64,000 nt of DNA from Thermoclostridium caenicola (GCF_900142095.1 NZ_FQZP01000002.1:62001-126000); one strand, 5' to 3'; counted from the first letter of the stretch, positions 24,641-35,612 are shown. Made by a program: numbers and translations. The notes: a model not told the origin generated them from the sequence alone.

Positions 24641-27600
24641 TTATACCATGCCGCTCGCCTTTTTGGCCTTGTGGCCGTATGGGCCCTGGACCGGGCGGTT
24701 GTCCGGTTTGCCATGCTGCAATTCCTCAAAAGCCCGGGACAGCATGAGCTTAATCCGGTTGAGCTGGTTCACTTCGCTGGCGCCGGGATCGTAGTCCACG
24801 GCCACGATATTGGTTCCGGGATAAACCCTTCTGAGTTCCTTGATCATGCCCTTGCCGGTGACGTGGTTGGGCAGGCAGGCAAAAGGCTGCATGCAGATAA
24901 TATTCCTGACCCCTTTTTGAATCAGTTCCACCATCTCGCCTGTGAGAAGCCATCCTTCACCCGCCTGATGCCCGATGTCCAGCACGGTTTGAGCTCCCTT
25001 TGCGATGTTCTCAATGGTTTCAGGCTCATAGAAGCGTTCGCTGGCGGCAAGCGCTTCCCGGTAGGGTTTCCTGAACTGCTCGATGATCCGGATGGCGGCC
25101 TTGCCCAGAAGCTGCGCCGATTTTCTTCCGGAAAGGTACCTGTACTTGTAATCCTGGTTATAGGCGCAGTACAGGAGAAAATCCGTCAGGCCCGGCACGA
25201 CGGCCTCCGCTCCTTCTTCCTCCACTGTCCTGACCACGTTGTTGTTGGCCGTCGGATGGAACTTGACCAGTATTTCACCCACCAGGCCCACCTTGGGCTT
25301 GACGTCATTGACGATCTCCAGCCGGTCGAACTCTTCCACGATGCTTTCGATATTGCGTCTGAATTCGGCATAATCAGCCCGTGCCAATGAACGCTTGCAG
25401 ATTTCAGTCCATTTTTCATAGAGGGCGTTGGCCGACCCCTTGATCTTCTCGTAGGGTCTTACCCGGTACAGGACATTCATCAGCAGATCACCATAAACAA
25501 GGCCCATGGCAGCCCGCTTCAGAAGCCCGTAGGAAAGCTTGAGCCCGGGATTCTTCTCCATGCCGTTGGCATTGAGGGAAATGACGGGAACATGACCAAA
25601 ACCGGCATCCTTAAGGGCTTTCCTGAGAAATGCGATGTAGTTGGTCGCCCGGCAGCATCCTCCGGTCTGGGTGATCATGACGCTGGTATTGCTCGTATCA
25701 TAGGCTCCCGACTTCAGGGCTTTGATGATCTGGCCGACGACAAGGATGGAAGGATAGCAGGCATCGTTATTGACATATTTCAAACCCTCATCGATGGCCT
25801 GGTGGTCAATGGCGGGGAGCACCACTACCCTGTAGCCCGACAGGTTGAAGGCTTCTTCCAGGAACTGAAAATGAATCGGGGACATTTCGGGAGCCAGGAT
25901 GGTATGCTTTTCCCTGTGTTCCGGCAGGAACGGCACCTTGACGAACCTGGCAGATCCTTCGGGCCTGGCGGTCTGCCTCTTCTCCCTTTCCAGGATGGCG
26001 GCCTTCAGGGAACGCAGCCTGATCCTTGCGGCTCCCAGGTTGTTGACCTCATCGATCTTGAGCACGGTATACAGCTTTCCGTGGGCATTCAGGATCTCCT
26101 GAACCTGGTCGGTGGTGACGGCGTCCAGTCCGCATCCGAAGGAATTCAGCTGCACCAGTTCCAGATCCTTTTGGGTCGCTACAAAGGATGCCGCCGCATA
26201 CAGCCTGGAATGATACGCCCACTGATCCACCACCCTCAGCGGCCTTTCTACCCTGCCAAGATGAGCTAACGAATCCTCGGTGAAGACCGCCATGCCCAAT
26301 GCATTGATCAGCTCGGGAATCCCGTGGTTGATCTGGGGATCGAGGTGATAGGGCCTGCCGGCAAGTACGATCCCCTTCACGCCTGCTTCCCGGATCTGCT
26401 GAAGCGCTTCCTCCCCTGCCTTCCGTATCTCTTTCCTGAAGGATTCCTGCTCACGGTACGCCTTTTCCACGCTTTTGGCGATCTCCTGCCTGCTGATGCC
26501 GAAAGGCGAGAGTTCCCGGAAAAGTCTCCTCATCAGCCTCCTCTTGTTGTCATAGGGCAAAAAGGGCTTCATATAAAGGATATTTCTTTCCCTCAGCGCA
26601 TCCGCATTGTTCTTGATGACCTCAGGATAGGAAGAGACTATGGGGCAGTTGAAATGGTTGTCCGCATCCTTTTGCTCCCGGTTTTCCTTCACGATGCAAG
26701 GATAAAAGATGAAACCGACGCCCTTGTCCACCAGGTCCATGATATGCCCGTGGACCATTTTGGCCGGATAGCATACAGACTCCGACGGAATGGTCTCCAT
26801 CCCCTTATTGTACAGCTCAGGTGTTGACCGTTCCGACAGTTCCACCCGGAAGCCCAGTTCAGTGAAGAAGGTAAACCAGAAGGGATAATTTTCATAGATG
26901 TTCAGGGCCCTGGGAATGCCTACCACTCCCCGGCGCGCTTCGGAAAGGGGCAAGGGCTTGTAGCTGAAAAGCCTGTTGTACTTATAGGCAAACAAGTTGG
27001 GAAGTTTGCTGTCCCCGGCATCCTTTCCGGAACCCCTCTCGCACCGGTTGCCGGATATGAACCGTTCGCCGTTCCCGAAATCATGGATGGTCAAAAGACA
27101 TCTGTTGGCACAATGCCGGCATCGCGTGATGCGGCTGGACAAATGGAAGGCATCCAGTTCCCCGGCCTTTGCCATCTGCGACCGGGCGCCTTCCCGATAC
27201 CTTTCCCTGGCGATGAGGGCCGCACCGTATGCGCCCATGATCCCGGCAATATCGGGGCGTATGGCCTCTTTCCCCGTAATCAGTTCAAAGCATCTGAGCA
27301 CCGCATCATTATGGAAGGTGCCGCCCTGAACGACTATCCTTTCCCCGAGTTCCTCCGGGTTCTTCAGCTTGATGACCTTGAACAGGGCATTTTTGATGAT
27401 GGAATAGGACAAGCCCGCCGAAATATCTCCGAGACTTGCGCCTTCCTTCTGGGCCTGCTTGACCCGGGAATTCATGAAGACCGTACACCTTGATCCCAGA
27501 TCCACCGGGCTCTCGGCCAGCAGCGCTTCCCTGGAGAAGGCATCGACATCCATATCAAGGGATCCGGCAAAGGTGTCCAGAAACGATCCGCAGCCCGACG

Positions 27601-28927
27601 AGCAGGCTTCGTTGAGCAGGATGCTCTCAATATTGCCATCCTTCACCTTCAGGCATTTCATATCCTGCCCGCCGATATCCAGGATGAAATCAACACCGGG
27701 GCAGAAATGCTCCGCAGCCTTGTAATGGGCAATGGTTTCAATCTCGCCCGTGTCAATCCTGAGGGCAGCCTTCAGCAACGCTTCCCCATAGCCGGTAACC
27801 GCCGACCAGGCGATCTCCTTTCCGGCCGGGAGCTGGCGGTACATGGCTTTCAGAGCCTTTATGGTGGATTCCAGCGGACTACCCTCATTGCTGCCGTAAT
27901 GGGTGTACAGGAGCGCGCCATCCTCGTCGATGAGGGCTATTTTTGTGGTGGTGGAACCCGCATCGATCCCCAGGAACCATTTCCCGACGGCATCTTCGGG
28001 CTTGCGCCTCAATACCTTGTGGGCGTCATGGCGTTTTTTGAAAGCCTCATATTCCTGCCTGTTTTTGAAAAGGGCAGGCAGACGGCTGGTTTCCGTAAAG
28101 ACCTTTCCTGCGTTCCGGTCAAGCCTGTCCAACAGAGCCTTAAACCTTACCGGTTGCTGGTTGGAAGCGGAAAGAGCGGCACCGATGGCCACAAACAACT
28201 GGGCATGCTCGGGGATGACGACCTGCTCCTCTGCCAGTGCCAGAGTCTCCACAAAACGTTTCCTGAGTTCGGGCAGGAAATGCAAAGGTCCCCCCAGGAA
28301 AGCGATTCTGCCCCGTATGGGCCTTCCGCATGCCAGGCCGCTGATGGTCTGGATCACAACGGCCTGGAATATGGAAGCGGCAATATCGTTCCTGTCGGCA
28401 CCCTCGTTCAGAAGCGTCTGGACATCGGTTTTTGCAAACACGCCGCACCGCGCCGCTATGGGATAAATCACCTTATGATGCCGGGCCATCTCGTTAAGCC
28501 CGGCTGCGTCCACCTTGAGCAGGGAGGCCATCTGATCGATGAATGCGCCCGTCCCGCCGGCGCAGGTACCGTTCATCCTCTGCTCCAGGCCTCCGCTGAA
28601 ATAGGTTATCTTGGCATCCTCTCCGCCAAGTTCGATGGCTACATCGGTTTCAGGGTGGAAGGCCTCGATAGCCCTGGCTGCGGCTATGACTTCCTGGGTA
28701 AACGGGACCTCCATCTGCCTGGCGCAGTTCATTCCACCCGAACCGGTTATGCTTAAGGTCACTTCGGCGTTCCCAATCAGGCGGCTGATATCAGTAAAGA
28801 TATCCCTCAGCTTGTTCCCTATGTCGGCATAATGCCTCTCATATCGGCTGAAAACCATTGCACCGGTGTGGTCAAGGATAACCACCTTGATGGTGGTCGA
28901 GCCAATATCAACGCCTATACGATACAT
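24641..28927 (-). CDS. Giant 2-hydroxyacyl-CoA dehydratase activase / double-cubane-type protein
   Basis: 1,428 residues in one chain. There are two successive ASKHA ATPase (BadF/HgdC-type) domains: the first (about 4-255) has [15 protein letters not shown] and cluster Cys in [11 protein letters not shown] and AARCGVFA. The second (about 315-575) has [15 protein letters not shown] and cluster Cys in [11 protein letters not shown] and SRCTVFM. A Cys knot (CRHCANRC, about 605) precedes a DUF2229 domain with [19 protein letters not shown] and NHFNCP. An HgdB-like C-terminal part has [22 protein letters not shown] and [14 protein letters not shown]. Known relatives use ATP to push electrons to a very low potential on Fe-S clusters. 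The substrate is unknown and no CoA-transferase or dehydratase subunits adjoin. It is monocistronic. Confidence 0.88.
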   Translation of the reverse strand: MYRIGVDIGSTTIKVVILDHTGAMVFSRYERHYADIGNKLRDIFTDISRLIGNAEVTLSITGSGGMNCARQMEVPFTQEVIAAARAIEAFHPETDVAIELGGEDAKITYFSGGLEQRMNGTCAGGTGAFIDQMASLLKVDAAGLNEMARHHKVIYPIAARCGVFAKTDVQTLLNEGADRNDIAASIFQAVVIQTISGLACGRPIRGRIAFLGGPLHFLPELRKRFVETLALAEEQVVIPEHAQLFVAIGAALSASNQQPVRFKALLDRLDRNAGKVFTETSRLPALFKNRQEYEAFKKRHDAHKVLRRKPEDAVGKWFLGIDAGSTTTKIALIDEDGALLYTHYGSNEGSPLESTIKALKAMYRQLPAGKEIAWSAVTGYGEALLKAALRIDTGEIETIAHYKAAEHFCPGVDFILDIGGQDMKCLKVKDGNIESILLNEACSSGCGSFLDTFAGSLDMDVDAFSREALLAESPVDLGSRCTVFMNSRVKQAQKEGASLGDISAGLSYSIIKNALFKVIKLKNPEELGERIVVQGGTFHNDAVLRCFELITGKEAIRPDIAGIMGAYGAALIARERYREGARSQMAKAGELDAFHLSSRITRCRHCANRCLLTIHDFGNGERFISGNRCERGSGKDAGDSKLPNLFAYKYNRLFSYKPLPLSEARRGVVGIPRALNIYENYPFWFTFFTELGFRVELSERSTPELYNKGMETIPSESVCYPAKMVHGHIMDLVDKGVGFIFYPCIVKENREQKDADNHFNCPIVSSYPEVIKNNADALRERNILYMKPFLPYDNKRRLMRRLFRELSPFGISRQEIAKSVEKAYREQESFRKEIRKAGEEALQQIREAGVKGIVLAGRPYHLDPQINHGIPELINALGMAVFTEDSLAHLGRVERPLRVVDQWAYHSRLYAAASFVATQKDLELVQLNSFGCGLDAVTTDQVQEILNAHGKLYTVLKIDEVNNLGAARIRLRSLKAAILEREKRQTARPEGSARFVKVPFLPEHREKHTILAPEMSPIHFQFLEEAFNLSGYRVVVLPAIDHQAIDEGLKYVNNDACYPSILVVGQIIKALKSGAYDTSNTSVMITQTGGCCRATNYIAFLRKALKDAGFGHVPVISLNANGMEKNPGLKLSYGLLKRAAMGLVYGDLLMNVLYRVRPYEKIKGSANALYEKWTEICKRSLARADYAEFRRNIESIVEEFDRLEIVNDVKPKVGLVGEILVKFHPTANNNVVRTVEEEGAEAVVPGLTDFLLYCAYNQDYKYRYLSGRKSAQLLGKAAIRIIEQFRKPYREALAASERFYEPETIENIAKGAQTVLDIGHQAGEGWLLTGEMVELIQKGVRNIICMQPFACLPNHVTGKGMIKELRRVYPGTNIVAVDYDPGASEVNQLNRIKLMLSRAFEELQHGKPDNRPVQGPYGHKAKKASGMV

Positions 28928-29170
28928 AACCGAACCGACCTCACCTGTAATATCTATTCATATTCGTCATCTATTATAATACAAACGAAAAAAGTATTTA
29001 AGAAGTCCAGCCTTTTGGAAAACCGGCCCATTCTGCCCAAACCATGTTATAAAAATAACGCAAATGGTCTCCCTGCCTGCCGGGTGATATAATGGGGTTA
29101 AGGTATTCCCATCACGGATGAAGACCGCATATTGCGGGCATACTGTCCAGTGCTGGCAGGAGGTTGGCAG

Positions 29171-30658
29171 ATGATGGAAAGCATTCGTATTCCCTGCATT
29201 TTCACCATATTCGGCGGAACCGGCGATCTGACGCACAGGAAGCTGATTCCGGCCATATACAACTTGACCTTGGAAGGATTGCTGCATCCCGGGATGATGA
29301 TTGTGGGCGTGGGAAGGCGACCCCTGAGCACAGAGGAGTACCGGGATAATCTCCTGGCGTCGGTCATGAAGCATTCCCGGTTTCCCCTCAGGACCGATAT
29401 CTGGGACAGGCTCAAGGAAAGGATCCATTATTTCAGAATGAACCTGTCCGAATCCGAGGATTTTTCCTCTCTGAAGAACTGGCTGGACGAACTGGACAGG
29501 ACAGCGGGCACCCAGGGAAACAGGCTGTTCTACCTGTCGGTAGCCCCCACCCTCTTTGAGCCCATCGTCCTGAACCTGCACAGGTTCGGCATGGTGACCA
29601 ACCAGGGTGCCTGGCAGCGGGTCATGATCGAAAAGCCTTTCGGCAGAGATCTCAAATCTGCCGCCTATCTCAATCAGGTCATTGAAAGCGTTTTCCCGCC
29701 GGAGAACATCTTCCGGATCGATCATTACCTGGGCAAGGAAATGCTCAGGAACCTGATGGTGATACGCTTCGGCAACGCACTGTTTGAAAGCATTTGGAAC
29801 AGCCGTTATATCGAGAATATCCAGATCACCGCCGGTGAGACGGTGGGGGTGGAAACCCGGGCAGGCTACTATGAGCATTCCGGCGCCCTCAGGGACATGC
29901 TGCAGAGTCACCTGCTCCAGCTTCTTGCCCTGGTGGCCATGGAACCTCCCATCAGCCTGGATGCCAAATCCATCAGGGATGAAAAGGTGAAATTCTTAAG
30001 GAGCCTTCTGAAAATGGACGACGAGCTTCTCAGGAGCCATATTGTCCGCGGGCAGTATGGGCCAGGCATCATGAACGGCCAGACCGTCAGGGGATACCGG
30101 CAGGAAAAGGGAATCCATCCCGCATCCAACACCGAAACCTTCATCGCCATGAGAATCCTGGCAGGCAATTTCCGCTGGGGAGGCATGCCTTTTTATCTCC
30201 GGACAGGCAAGCGCATGCCCAAGAAATCAACCTATGTGGTCATGGAGTTCAAATCCATGCCGGAAATCCTGTACTTCAAGGAGTACAAAGGCATGCAGCC
30301 AAACCTGCTTGAGATACACATACAGCCCAAGGAAGGCATTTCCCTGCAGTTCAATGCCAAAAAGCCAGGATCCGGAAATGAAATCACCACCGTCACGATG
30401 GACTATTGCCAGAACTGCGACTACGAAAGCAATTCGCCCGAGAGTTACGAGCGCCTGATAGCCGATGCGCTGCGCAACGATCAGACCCTTTTTGCAAGCT
30501 GGGAGGAGATCGAAGCCTCCTGGAGCTTTGTGGATAATATCACCAGGTATTGGGACAAGGAAGCGGTTGACTTTCCCAATTACGCACCCGGGACCTGGGG
30601 GCCGCCCGCATCCGACGAGCTTCTGGCCAGGTACGGGCATCATTGGTGGAATTTATGA
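29171..30658 (+). CDS. zwf: Glucose-6-phosphate 1-dehydrogenase
   Basis: 495 residues, standard length. The N-terminal Rossmann motif is FTIFGGTGDLTHRKLIPA (about residues 10-27), EKPFGRD supplies the next conserved segment, and the active site is FRIDHYLGKE with its catalytic His. The C-terminal beta+alpha domain contains FYLRTGKRMPKK and the terminal WGP. The enzyme oxidises glucose 6-phosphate and makes NADPH. ATG at 29171 follows GGAGG with seven bases between; a second ATG is adjacent. It is transcribed away from the activase gene with a 243-base divergent region, and no gluconate or transaldolase genes adjoin. Confidence 0.95.
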   Translation: MMESIRIPCIFTIFGGTGDLTHRKLIPAIYNLTLEGLLHPGMMIVGVGRRPLSTEEYRDNLLASVMKHSRFPLRTDIWDRLKERIHYFRMNLSESEDFSSLKNWLDELDRTAGTQGNRLFYLSVAPTLFEPIVLNLHRFGMVTNQGAWQRVMIEKPFGRDLKSAAYLNQVIESVFPPENIFRIDHYLGKEMLRNLMVIRFGNALFESIWNSRYIENIQITAGETVGVETRAGYYEHSGALRDMLQSHLLQLLALVAMEPPISLDAKSIRDEKVKFLRSLLKMDDELLRSHIVRGQYGPGIMNGQTVRGYRQEKGIHPASNTETFIAMRILAGNFRWGGMPFYLRTGKRMPKKSTYVVMEFKSMPEILYFKEYKGMQPNLLEIHIQPKEGISLQFNAKKPGSGNEITTVTMDYCQNCDYESNSPESYERLIADALRNDQTLFASWEEIEASWSFVDNITRYWDKEAVDFPNYAPGTWGPPASDELLARYGHHWWNL

Positions 30659-30700
30659 CAGGTATTCAGAGGCCCTGGAGCATGCTTCAGGGCCTGCAAC

Positions 30701-31492
30701 TTATACTTCTTCCGAAGAGCGACGGACGCCCGGCACCGCCGATACGCTTCCGGTCTTGGGTTCCGTCGGGAAATTCGCCACAGACTCCGGGGCATGGGTC
30801 GTAACCGGCGGGCTGACAACGGGAGCAATTGTCGGCTTTCTCTTCATGATAAGGCAGATGATGAAGATGGCCCCCGCAAGGAGCAGGATCCAGTATGGAA
30901 ATCCGCCTCCACCCTTCTTGAATACCACAAGCGCCGTCTCGCCGCTGAAATAAGCCACATTGCTTTTTTGGATCTCTGCGCCGCCGGTGAGGTATTGAAT
31001 ATCTCCCGGAACGATGATGGTCAGCTTAATAATGCCGTATGACTCCTGTTCAAATCCGGGAGTATAAACCACATACAGATCTTCCGGGATATCTTTTTCG
31101 TTCACGGCCCTGCCCTTTTTGTCAACCAGGCCGTCCAACCCGATGCCATCCTTCATCCGGTAATGCCGGACCGTCCCGAAGAAGGAGCCATCGCCCATGT
31201 CGTTGATATTGGAAATGGAAAGGAGTGCCGTTATGATCCCCTTTTCCTTATCTTCCTTTATGCTTTTCAGTATGGCCACGTTCTTGCCTGCTCTCTGATT
31301 CTGCTTTTCAACGATTTCCTTTATGGTTTTTTCCACTTCGCTTTTGGACAACAGGCCAGACGTATCAATCGTGTAGGTGATATCGCAGGAACCGTTACCG
31401 TTGACCCGCATTTCCACAGCGATGCACCCTGAGAGCATGGCAGTCATCAGTATAACGGACAGAATGGTCATGAACCTTTTAGACTTTTTCAT
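30701..31492 (-). CDS. LppM-like lipoprotein with a C-terminal membrane helix
   Basis: 263 residues. A signal peptide ends in the lipobox TAMLSGCIAVEM (Cys about residue 23). The extracytoplasmic beta/alpha domain (about 24-195) begins with a short mirrored strand (VEMRVNGNGSCDITYTID), as in LppM/DUF3153-type proteins. A transmembrane helix follows at about 200-220 (FPYWILLLAGAIFIICLIM) and a Pro/Ser-rich cytoplasmic tail. So the protein would be anchored at both ends. Function is unknown. It is convergent with zwf. The gene's 5' side opens on a 320-base gap before the next lipoprotein. Confidence 0.72.
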   Translation of the reverse strand: MKKSKRFMTILSVILMTAMLSGCIAVEMRVNGNGSCDITYTIDTSGLLSKSEVEKTIKEIVEKQNQRAGKNVAILKSIKEDKEKGIITALLSISNINDMGDGSFFGTVRHYRMKDGIGLDGLVDKKGRAVNEKDIPEDLYVVYTPGFEQESYGIIKLTIIVPGDIQYLTGGAEIQKSNVAYFSGETALVVFKKGGGGFPYWILLLAGAIFIICLIMKRKPTIAPVVSPPVTTHAPESVANFPTEPKTGSVSAVPGVRRSSEEV

Positions 31493-31812
31493 GAGCAGAT
31501 CCTCCCGGAATCAAATCATTTCATTGAACCCAGCCGGTGGTTATCCTGCCGCTTGTTAACATATTACCATATTGATCCATCTGTTTGCCATCGGGAACCA
31601 ATAACTCTATCAAATTTCCAAAGGTCTTTAATATGAAAACCGAATCCTGCAATGCGGCAAACTGCGCAAGCGTTCCGGGCCGTCCATTTTCAAAGGGCGT
31701 CTTCATGCATAAATGCAATCAACAAGGTGACACTAACAAATGTCCCGATTGACACGGCATGCTTGCCTGCAGCCCATGCCCCGTACATGGCAGACATGGA
31801 GGAGTGACCATC
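31493..31812. other. 320-base intergenic gap between divergent lipoprotein genes
   Basis: It holds the two divergent promoters and a 60-odd-codon minus frame ending at 31521 (C-terminal QYGNMLTSGRITTGWVQ). That frame looks protein-like but lacks a ribosome site; it may be a gene remnant. No convincing hairpin or known RNA was seen. Confidence 0.4.
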
Positions 31813-32703
31813 ATGAAGCCATCCAATGGATTATTTCATAGAACCATCCTGATAACGGCAGCATTGTGCCTGTTCCTTACGTCATGCGGAAACAATAAGG
31901 AGGAAGAAAGCAAGAAAAAGGAACAGCAGGAACAGGAGAAAGCCATAAAAGCCCTTGAAGAGATAGAGGCCCTGAACGAAACCATCATTCAGCTTTTGGA
32001 CGGCCCGTCAAATCCGGGAAAGAGTGAAGGCAAGAAGCAGCATGATCAACAGCAGGGGCAGCAACAAGGTCAGCAGCAGTCACAGGGTCAACAGCAAGGA
32101 CAACAGCAGAGCGGTCAACAAGGCCAGCCGCAGGAGCAGGGTCAGCAACAAGGCAATGAAAAACAGATGGAAAAGCCCCAGGATAAGATTTGGGATGAAG
32201 TCAACAAGAATATCATTGAGCTTCATTCCTTGTTCAACGAATACATCCCTGTAGCGGCCAAGCTGGGGGCAAGCGCCGATCTAAGCGTCAACGCCAACAA
32301 TACCCTCAACCAGCTGACCAAAATGGCTGAGACCAGAAACCACAACGAGGTGCTGAATGAGGCCAACAACCTCCATAAGGCCATTTGCGACTATTTTGTC
32401 CTGCACCAGGACAAAAGAGCGCCTGCCAAACTCCTCCTGTTCCATGCACGGCGGGTCATGCTGGCCTCCAGGCTGGGGGACTGGCAGACCGCTGACGCAG
32501 CCGCCAATGCGATGAAAGAACTTTGGAACACTCAGAAGACCGCTTATGGCGATGAGCAGAAGGACGCTGTCGCCATGCTGGACCTTTCGGTTTCAAACCT
32601 TGTGGGCGTCGTGGCTGAGCAAAACCAGAACCTGGTAGCCATAAAAGGGCTTATCGTCCTCCAGAATATCGCCGAACTGGAAAAAAGCCTTGAAGAAAAA
32701 TAA
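31813..32703 (+). CDS. Lipoprotein with a glutamine-rich low-complexity segment
   Basis: 296 residues. The signal ends in the lipobox CLFLTSCGNNKEEE (Cys about residue 26). A charged Lys/Glu/Gln coil leads into a Gln/Gly-rich tract (about 75-125; units such as QQQGQQQGQQQSQGQQQGQQ) coded by CAG/CAA/GGT repeats. A helical C-terminal domain follows (about 130-295) with several predicted long helices and no Cys. The repeat probably acts as a flexible wall-spanning linker. No family was recognised. ATG at 31813 follows GGAGG. Repeat length may vary between strains. Confidence 0.75.
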   Translation: MKPSNGLFHRTILITAALCLFLTSCGNNKEEESKKKEQQEQEKAIKALEEIEALNETIIQLLDGPSNPGKSEGKKQHDQQQGQQQGQQQSQGQQQGQQQSGQQGQPQEQGQQQGNEKQMEKPQDKIWDEVNKNIIELHSLFNEYIPVAAKLGASADLSVNANNTLNQLTKMAETRNHNEVLNEANNLHKAICDYFVLHQDKRAPAKLLLFHARRVMLASRLGDWQTADAAANAMKELWNTQKTAYGDEQKDAVAMLDLSVSNLVGVVAEQNQNLVAIKGLIVLQNIAELEKSLEEK

Positions 32704-32730
32704 AGGCGCCGGAAACTTCCGGCCGCCTTT
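32702..32730. terminator. Hairpin after the Gln-rich lipoprotein gene
   Basis: AAAGGCG-CCGGAA (32702-32714) pairs with TTCCGG-C-CGCCTTT (32717-32730), leaving one bulged C. It lies between convergent genes; the T-run is short, so it could act in both directions. Confidence 0.55.
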
Positions 32731-32756
32731 AGTGGGGATTTGGGGCTACATATGGA

Positions 32757-33932
32757 TTATGTCCTGGATTTCCTCTTTGAGATAACGTCAAATGCAACGG
32801 CGACAAGGAGTACCAGGCCCTTAATGGTCATCTGCATATCGATGCCCACACCCATGATGCTCATACCGTTGTTCAGTACGCCCATGACCAGGGCTCCGAT
32901 AATGGCGCCGATTACCGTTCCCACGCCGCCGTAGGCGGATGCGCCGCCGATGAAGCAGGCTGCAATGGCATCCAGCTCAAAGTTCTGGCCCGCCACAGGA
33001 GAGGCCGAGTTGATGCGCGAGGAGAAGCTGATTCCGGCAATTGCCGCCAGGACGGACATGTTCACATAGGTGAAGAACAGCACCTTGTTGGTGTTGATGC
33101 CCGAAAGCTGCGCAGCCTTCTCATTGCCGCCCATGGCATAGATATAGCGCCCGGGAACGGTTTTTTGCGTAAACACGGTATAGCCAAACACCAGTGTGCC
33201 GATGATGACGAAGATAATGGGAATACCTTTGTATGCGGCCAGCCAGTAAGCCAGAAGCATGATGCCGCCTACAACCACGACGCACTGGATGATAAAGAAC
33301 AGGAAGTGCGTATTCTCAAAGCCATATCCGGCGCGTTCCTTGCGCTTTTTGAGGGCCATGAAGACATACAGCAGGGACAGGACCACACCCACCACAATGG
33401 TGGTCACATTGAAGCCTGCACCGAAGAAATTCAGGAAGTCCGGAATGAATCCGCCGCTGATCATCTGGTATTCCTTGGGATACGGCGCCAGAGTGAGTCC
33501 CTGCAGGATGGTGTTGGTGAGCCCCCTGAATATCAGCATGCCGGCCAGTGTGACGATGAACGCCGGAATCCGGATATAGGCAATCCAGAATCCCTGCCAG
33601 AGCCCGATGATAAACCCTATTCCCAGCGTGATCAGAAGCGCCGGAAGCATGGGCATTTTCATATTGATCATCAGGGTTCCCGAAATCGCGCCGACAAACG
33701 CACACACAGAGCCCACAGAAAGGTCGATATTGCCTCCCGTCAGGATGCAGAGCGTCATACCGATGGCCAGAATCAGCACATAGCTGTTCTGGAGAACGAG
33801 GTTCGTCACGTTCATGGGGTAGAGGAGCACTCCGTTGGTGGCGATTTGGAAGAAGATCATGATGACCACGAGCGCGATAAGCATGGCATATTGTCGCATG
33901 TTGTTCTTAATGGTTGTGCCTATTTTCTCCAT
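32757..33932 (-). CDS. mmsB: Sugar ABC transporter permease (MmsB/GguB type)
   Basis: A 391-residue permease of the BPD_transp_2 (ribose/xylose/multiple-monosaccharide) group. About ten helices are visible. The Gly-rich signature GGNIDLSVGSVCAFVGAISG (about residues 65-84) and the C-terminal FIGGASAYGGVGTVIGAIIG are characteristic. The extra hydrophilic segment in the middle (ALKKRKERAGYGFEN) and the overall length match MmsB/GguB/XylH-type permeases rather than RbsC. The start is four bases beyond the stop of the ATPase gene. With MmsA and the ChvE-type binding protein it makes a pentose/hexose importer. Confidence 0.93.
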   Translation of the reverse strand: MEKIGTTIKNNMRQYAMLIALVVIMIFFQIATNGVLLYPMNVTNLVLQNSYVLILAIGMTLCILTGGNIDLSVGSVCAFVGAISGTLMINMKMPMLPALLITLGIGFIIGLWQGFWIAYIRIPAFIVTLAGMLIFRGLTNTILQGLTLAPYPKEYQMISGGFIPDFLNFFGAGFNVTTIVVGVVLSLLYVFMALKKRKERAGYGFENTHFLFFIIQCVVVVGGIMLLAYWLAAYKGIPIIFVIIGTLVFGYTVFTQKTVPGRYIYAMGGNEKAAQLSGINTNKVLFFTYVNMSVLAAIAGISFSSRINSASPVAGQNFELDAIAACFIGGASAYGGVGTVIGAIIGALVMGVLNNGMSIMGVGIDMQMTIKGLVLLVAVAFDVISKRKSRT

Positions 33933-33935
33933 GAG

Positions 33936-35471
33936 TCACACTACCTCCCTGTTACTCTGCATAATGCATTTCATAATGCTTTCCGAAGAGGCTTCCTCCC
34001 GGCTGAGTTCTCCCACGATGCGCCCCTCGTTCATCACATAGATCCTGTCGCACATGCCCAGGATTTCGGGGAGCTCGGATGAGATAAAGATAATGGATTT
34101 TCCTTCATCGGCCAGCTGGTTGATGATGGTGTAGATCTCGTACTTGGCGCCCACGTCGATGCCCCTGGTGGGTTCGTCCAGGATCAGGACGTCGGGCCGG
34201 GCAAATATCCACTTGCTAAGGACCACCTTCTGCTGGTTTCCGCCCGATAGATTGCCCGTTTTCTGCAGAATGCTGGACGATTTGATAGCCAGCTTGGAGC
34301 GGTATTCCTCGGCCACCATGATCTCCTTGTTCTCATCAATAAACATCCGCCTGCTGATCTTTTTCAGGCTGGGCAGCGTGATATTGTGCCGGATATCGTC
34401 AATCAGGATAAGGCCGGCGTTTTTCCGGTCCTCGGTAAGGTAAGCTATGCCATGCTCGATGGCCTGGCGGACCGAGTTAAGCTCCACCGGCTTTCCGTCC
34501 TTGATGATCTGCCCCGAGATACGGCTGCCGTAAGCCTTGCCGAAAACGCTCATGGCAAACTCGGTTCTTCCGGCTCCCATCAGTCCGGATATGCCGACAA
34601 TCTCGCCTTTGCGAACCTTGATGCTGACGTCCTTGATCACTTTCCTGTCGGGGATCACCGGATGGTATACCGTCCAGTTCCTGACCTCGAAGGCCACTTC
34701 CCCGACCTTCGGCTCCCTCTTTGGGAAACGGTTGACCATGGTTCGTCCGACCATACCCTTGATAATCCGATCCTCGTCAATGACATCCGTACCGACCTTG
34801 AGGGTTTCAATGGTTGCCCCGTCCCTCAGGATGGTGATGGAATCAGCCACCCGCATGACCTCGTTGAGCTTGTGGGAGATCAGGATGCAGGTAATGCCAT
34901 CGCTTTTCAGCTGCAGGATCAGTTCCAGCAGGTTGTTGGAATCCTCCTCGTTCAATGCAGCCGTCGGTTCGTCCAGGATCAGGAGCTTGACCTTTTTGGC
35001 CAGGGCCTTGGCGATTTCAACCAGCTGCTGTTTTCCCACGCCGATATCCTTAATCAGGGTGTGGGAACTTTCGTTCAACTTCACCCTTTTGAGTAGTTCC
35101 CTGGCCTCCATGTGGGTCCTGTTCCAGTCGATAAAACCACGCTTATGGCGCTCATTTCCCAGGAACAGGTTTTCCCCGATAGACAGGTAGGGCTCAAGGG
35201 CCAGTTCCTGATGGATGATGGCGATGCCCATTCTCTCGCTGTCCTTGATATCCCTGAAGGCGCAAACCTTTCCTTCAAAGATGATCTCACCGCTGTAAGT
35301 GCCATGTGGATAGATGCCGCTGAGGACATTCATCAGAGTGGATTTCCCTGCCCCGTTCTCACCGACCAGGGCATGGATCTCGCCGGCTTCAACCTTGAAA
35401 TTCACATTGTCAAGGGCTTTGACGCCGGGAAAGACCTTCGTGATATTCCGCATCTCCAGGATTGTTCCCAA
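33936..35471 (-). CDS. mmsA: Sugar ABC transporter ATPase, two fused NBDs
   Basis: 511 residues with two ATPase domains, as in RbsA/MmsA. The first has Walker [10 protein letters not shown] (about residue 37) and Walker [12 protein letters not shown]. The second lacks the Lys of Walker A ([13 protein letters not shown]), the usual degenerate site of this family, but retains [14 protein letters not shown] and [16 protein letters not shown]. The start is TTG at 35471 after GGGAGGAG. A terminator-like hairpin lies between the upstream binding-protein gene and this one, so its level should be well below that of the binding protein. Sugar identity cannot be fixed from sequence. Confidence 0.93.
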   Translation of the reverse strand: MGTILEMRNITKVFPGVKALDNVNFKVEAGEIHALVGENGAGKSTLMNVLSGIYPHGTYSGEIIFEGKVCAFRDIKDSERMGIAIIHQELALEPYLSIGENLFLGNERHKRGFIDWNRTHMEARELLKRVKLNESSHTLIKDIGVGKQQLVEIAKALAKKVKLLILDEPTAALNEEDSNNLLELILQLKSDGITCILISHKLNEVMRVADSITILRDGATIETLKVGTDVIDEDRIIKGMVGRTMVNRFPKREPKVGEVAFEVRNWTVYHPVIPDRKVIKDVSIKVRKGEIVGISGLMGAGRTEFAMSVFGKAYGSRISGQIIKDGKPVELNSVRQAIEHGIAYLTEDRKNAGLILIDDIRHNITLPSLKKISRRMFIDENKEIMVAEEYRSKLAIKSSSILQKTGNLSGGNQQKVVLSKWIFARPDVLILDEPTRGIDVGAKYEIYTIINQLADEGKSIIFISSELPEILGMCDRIYVMNEGRIVGELSREEASSESIMKCIMQSNREVV

Positions 35472-35533
35472 GTCCTCTCCTCCCCCTGTCCTTTTATAAA
35501 TCAGAAAAGTCCCTTCGACTCTTTACGAATAGG

Positions 35534-35582
35534 AAAAACGGGTTTGGAGGCGGCAAAACCGAAGTCCTGCCGTCTCCAAACC
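35534..35582 (-). terminator. Attenuating hairpin between chvE and mmsA
   Basis: GGTTTGGAGGCGGCA (35541-35555) pairs with TGCCGTCTCCAAACC (35568-35582), with one G-U pair. The minus reading then continues CGTTTTTCC. A second small hairpin (about 35585-35600) stands between it and the chvE stop. It should stop most transcripts after the binding-protein gene and protect that mRNA's 3' end, while read-through supplies mmsA and mmsB. Confidence 0.8.
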
Positions 35583-35612
35583 GGACACCCGTCAGGGTGC
35601 CCGGCAAGCCTG

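Noticed and set aside
31704-31800. 35-codon minus frame with a hydrophobic stretch
   Set aside because: It has no ribosome site and lies antisense to the lipoprotein gene's own ribosome site and promoter.
33165-34082. 305-codon plus-strand frame
   Set aside because: Antisense to the sugar permease and ATPase genes; His/Asp-rich composition without a family.
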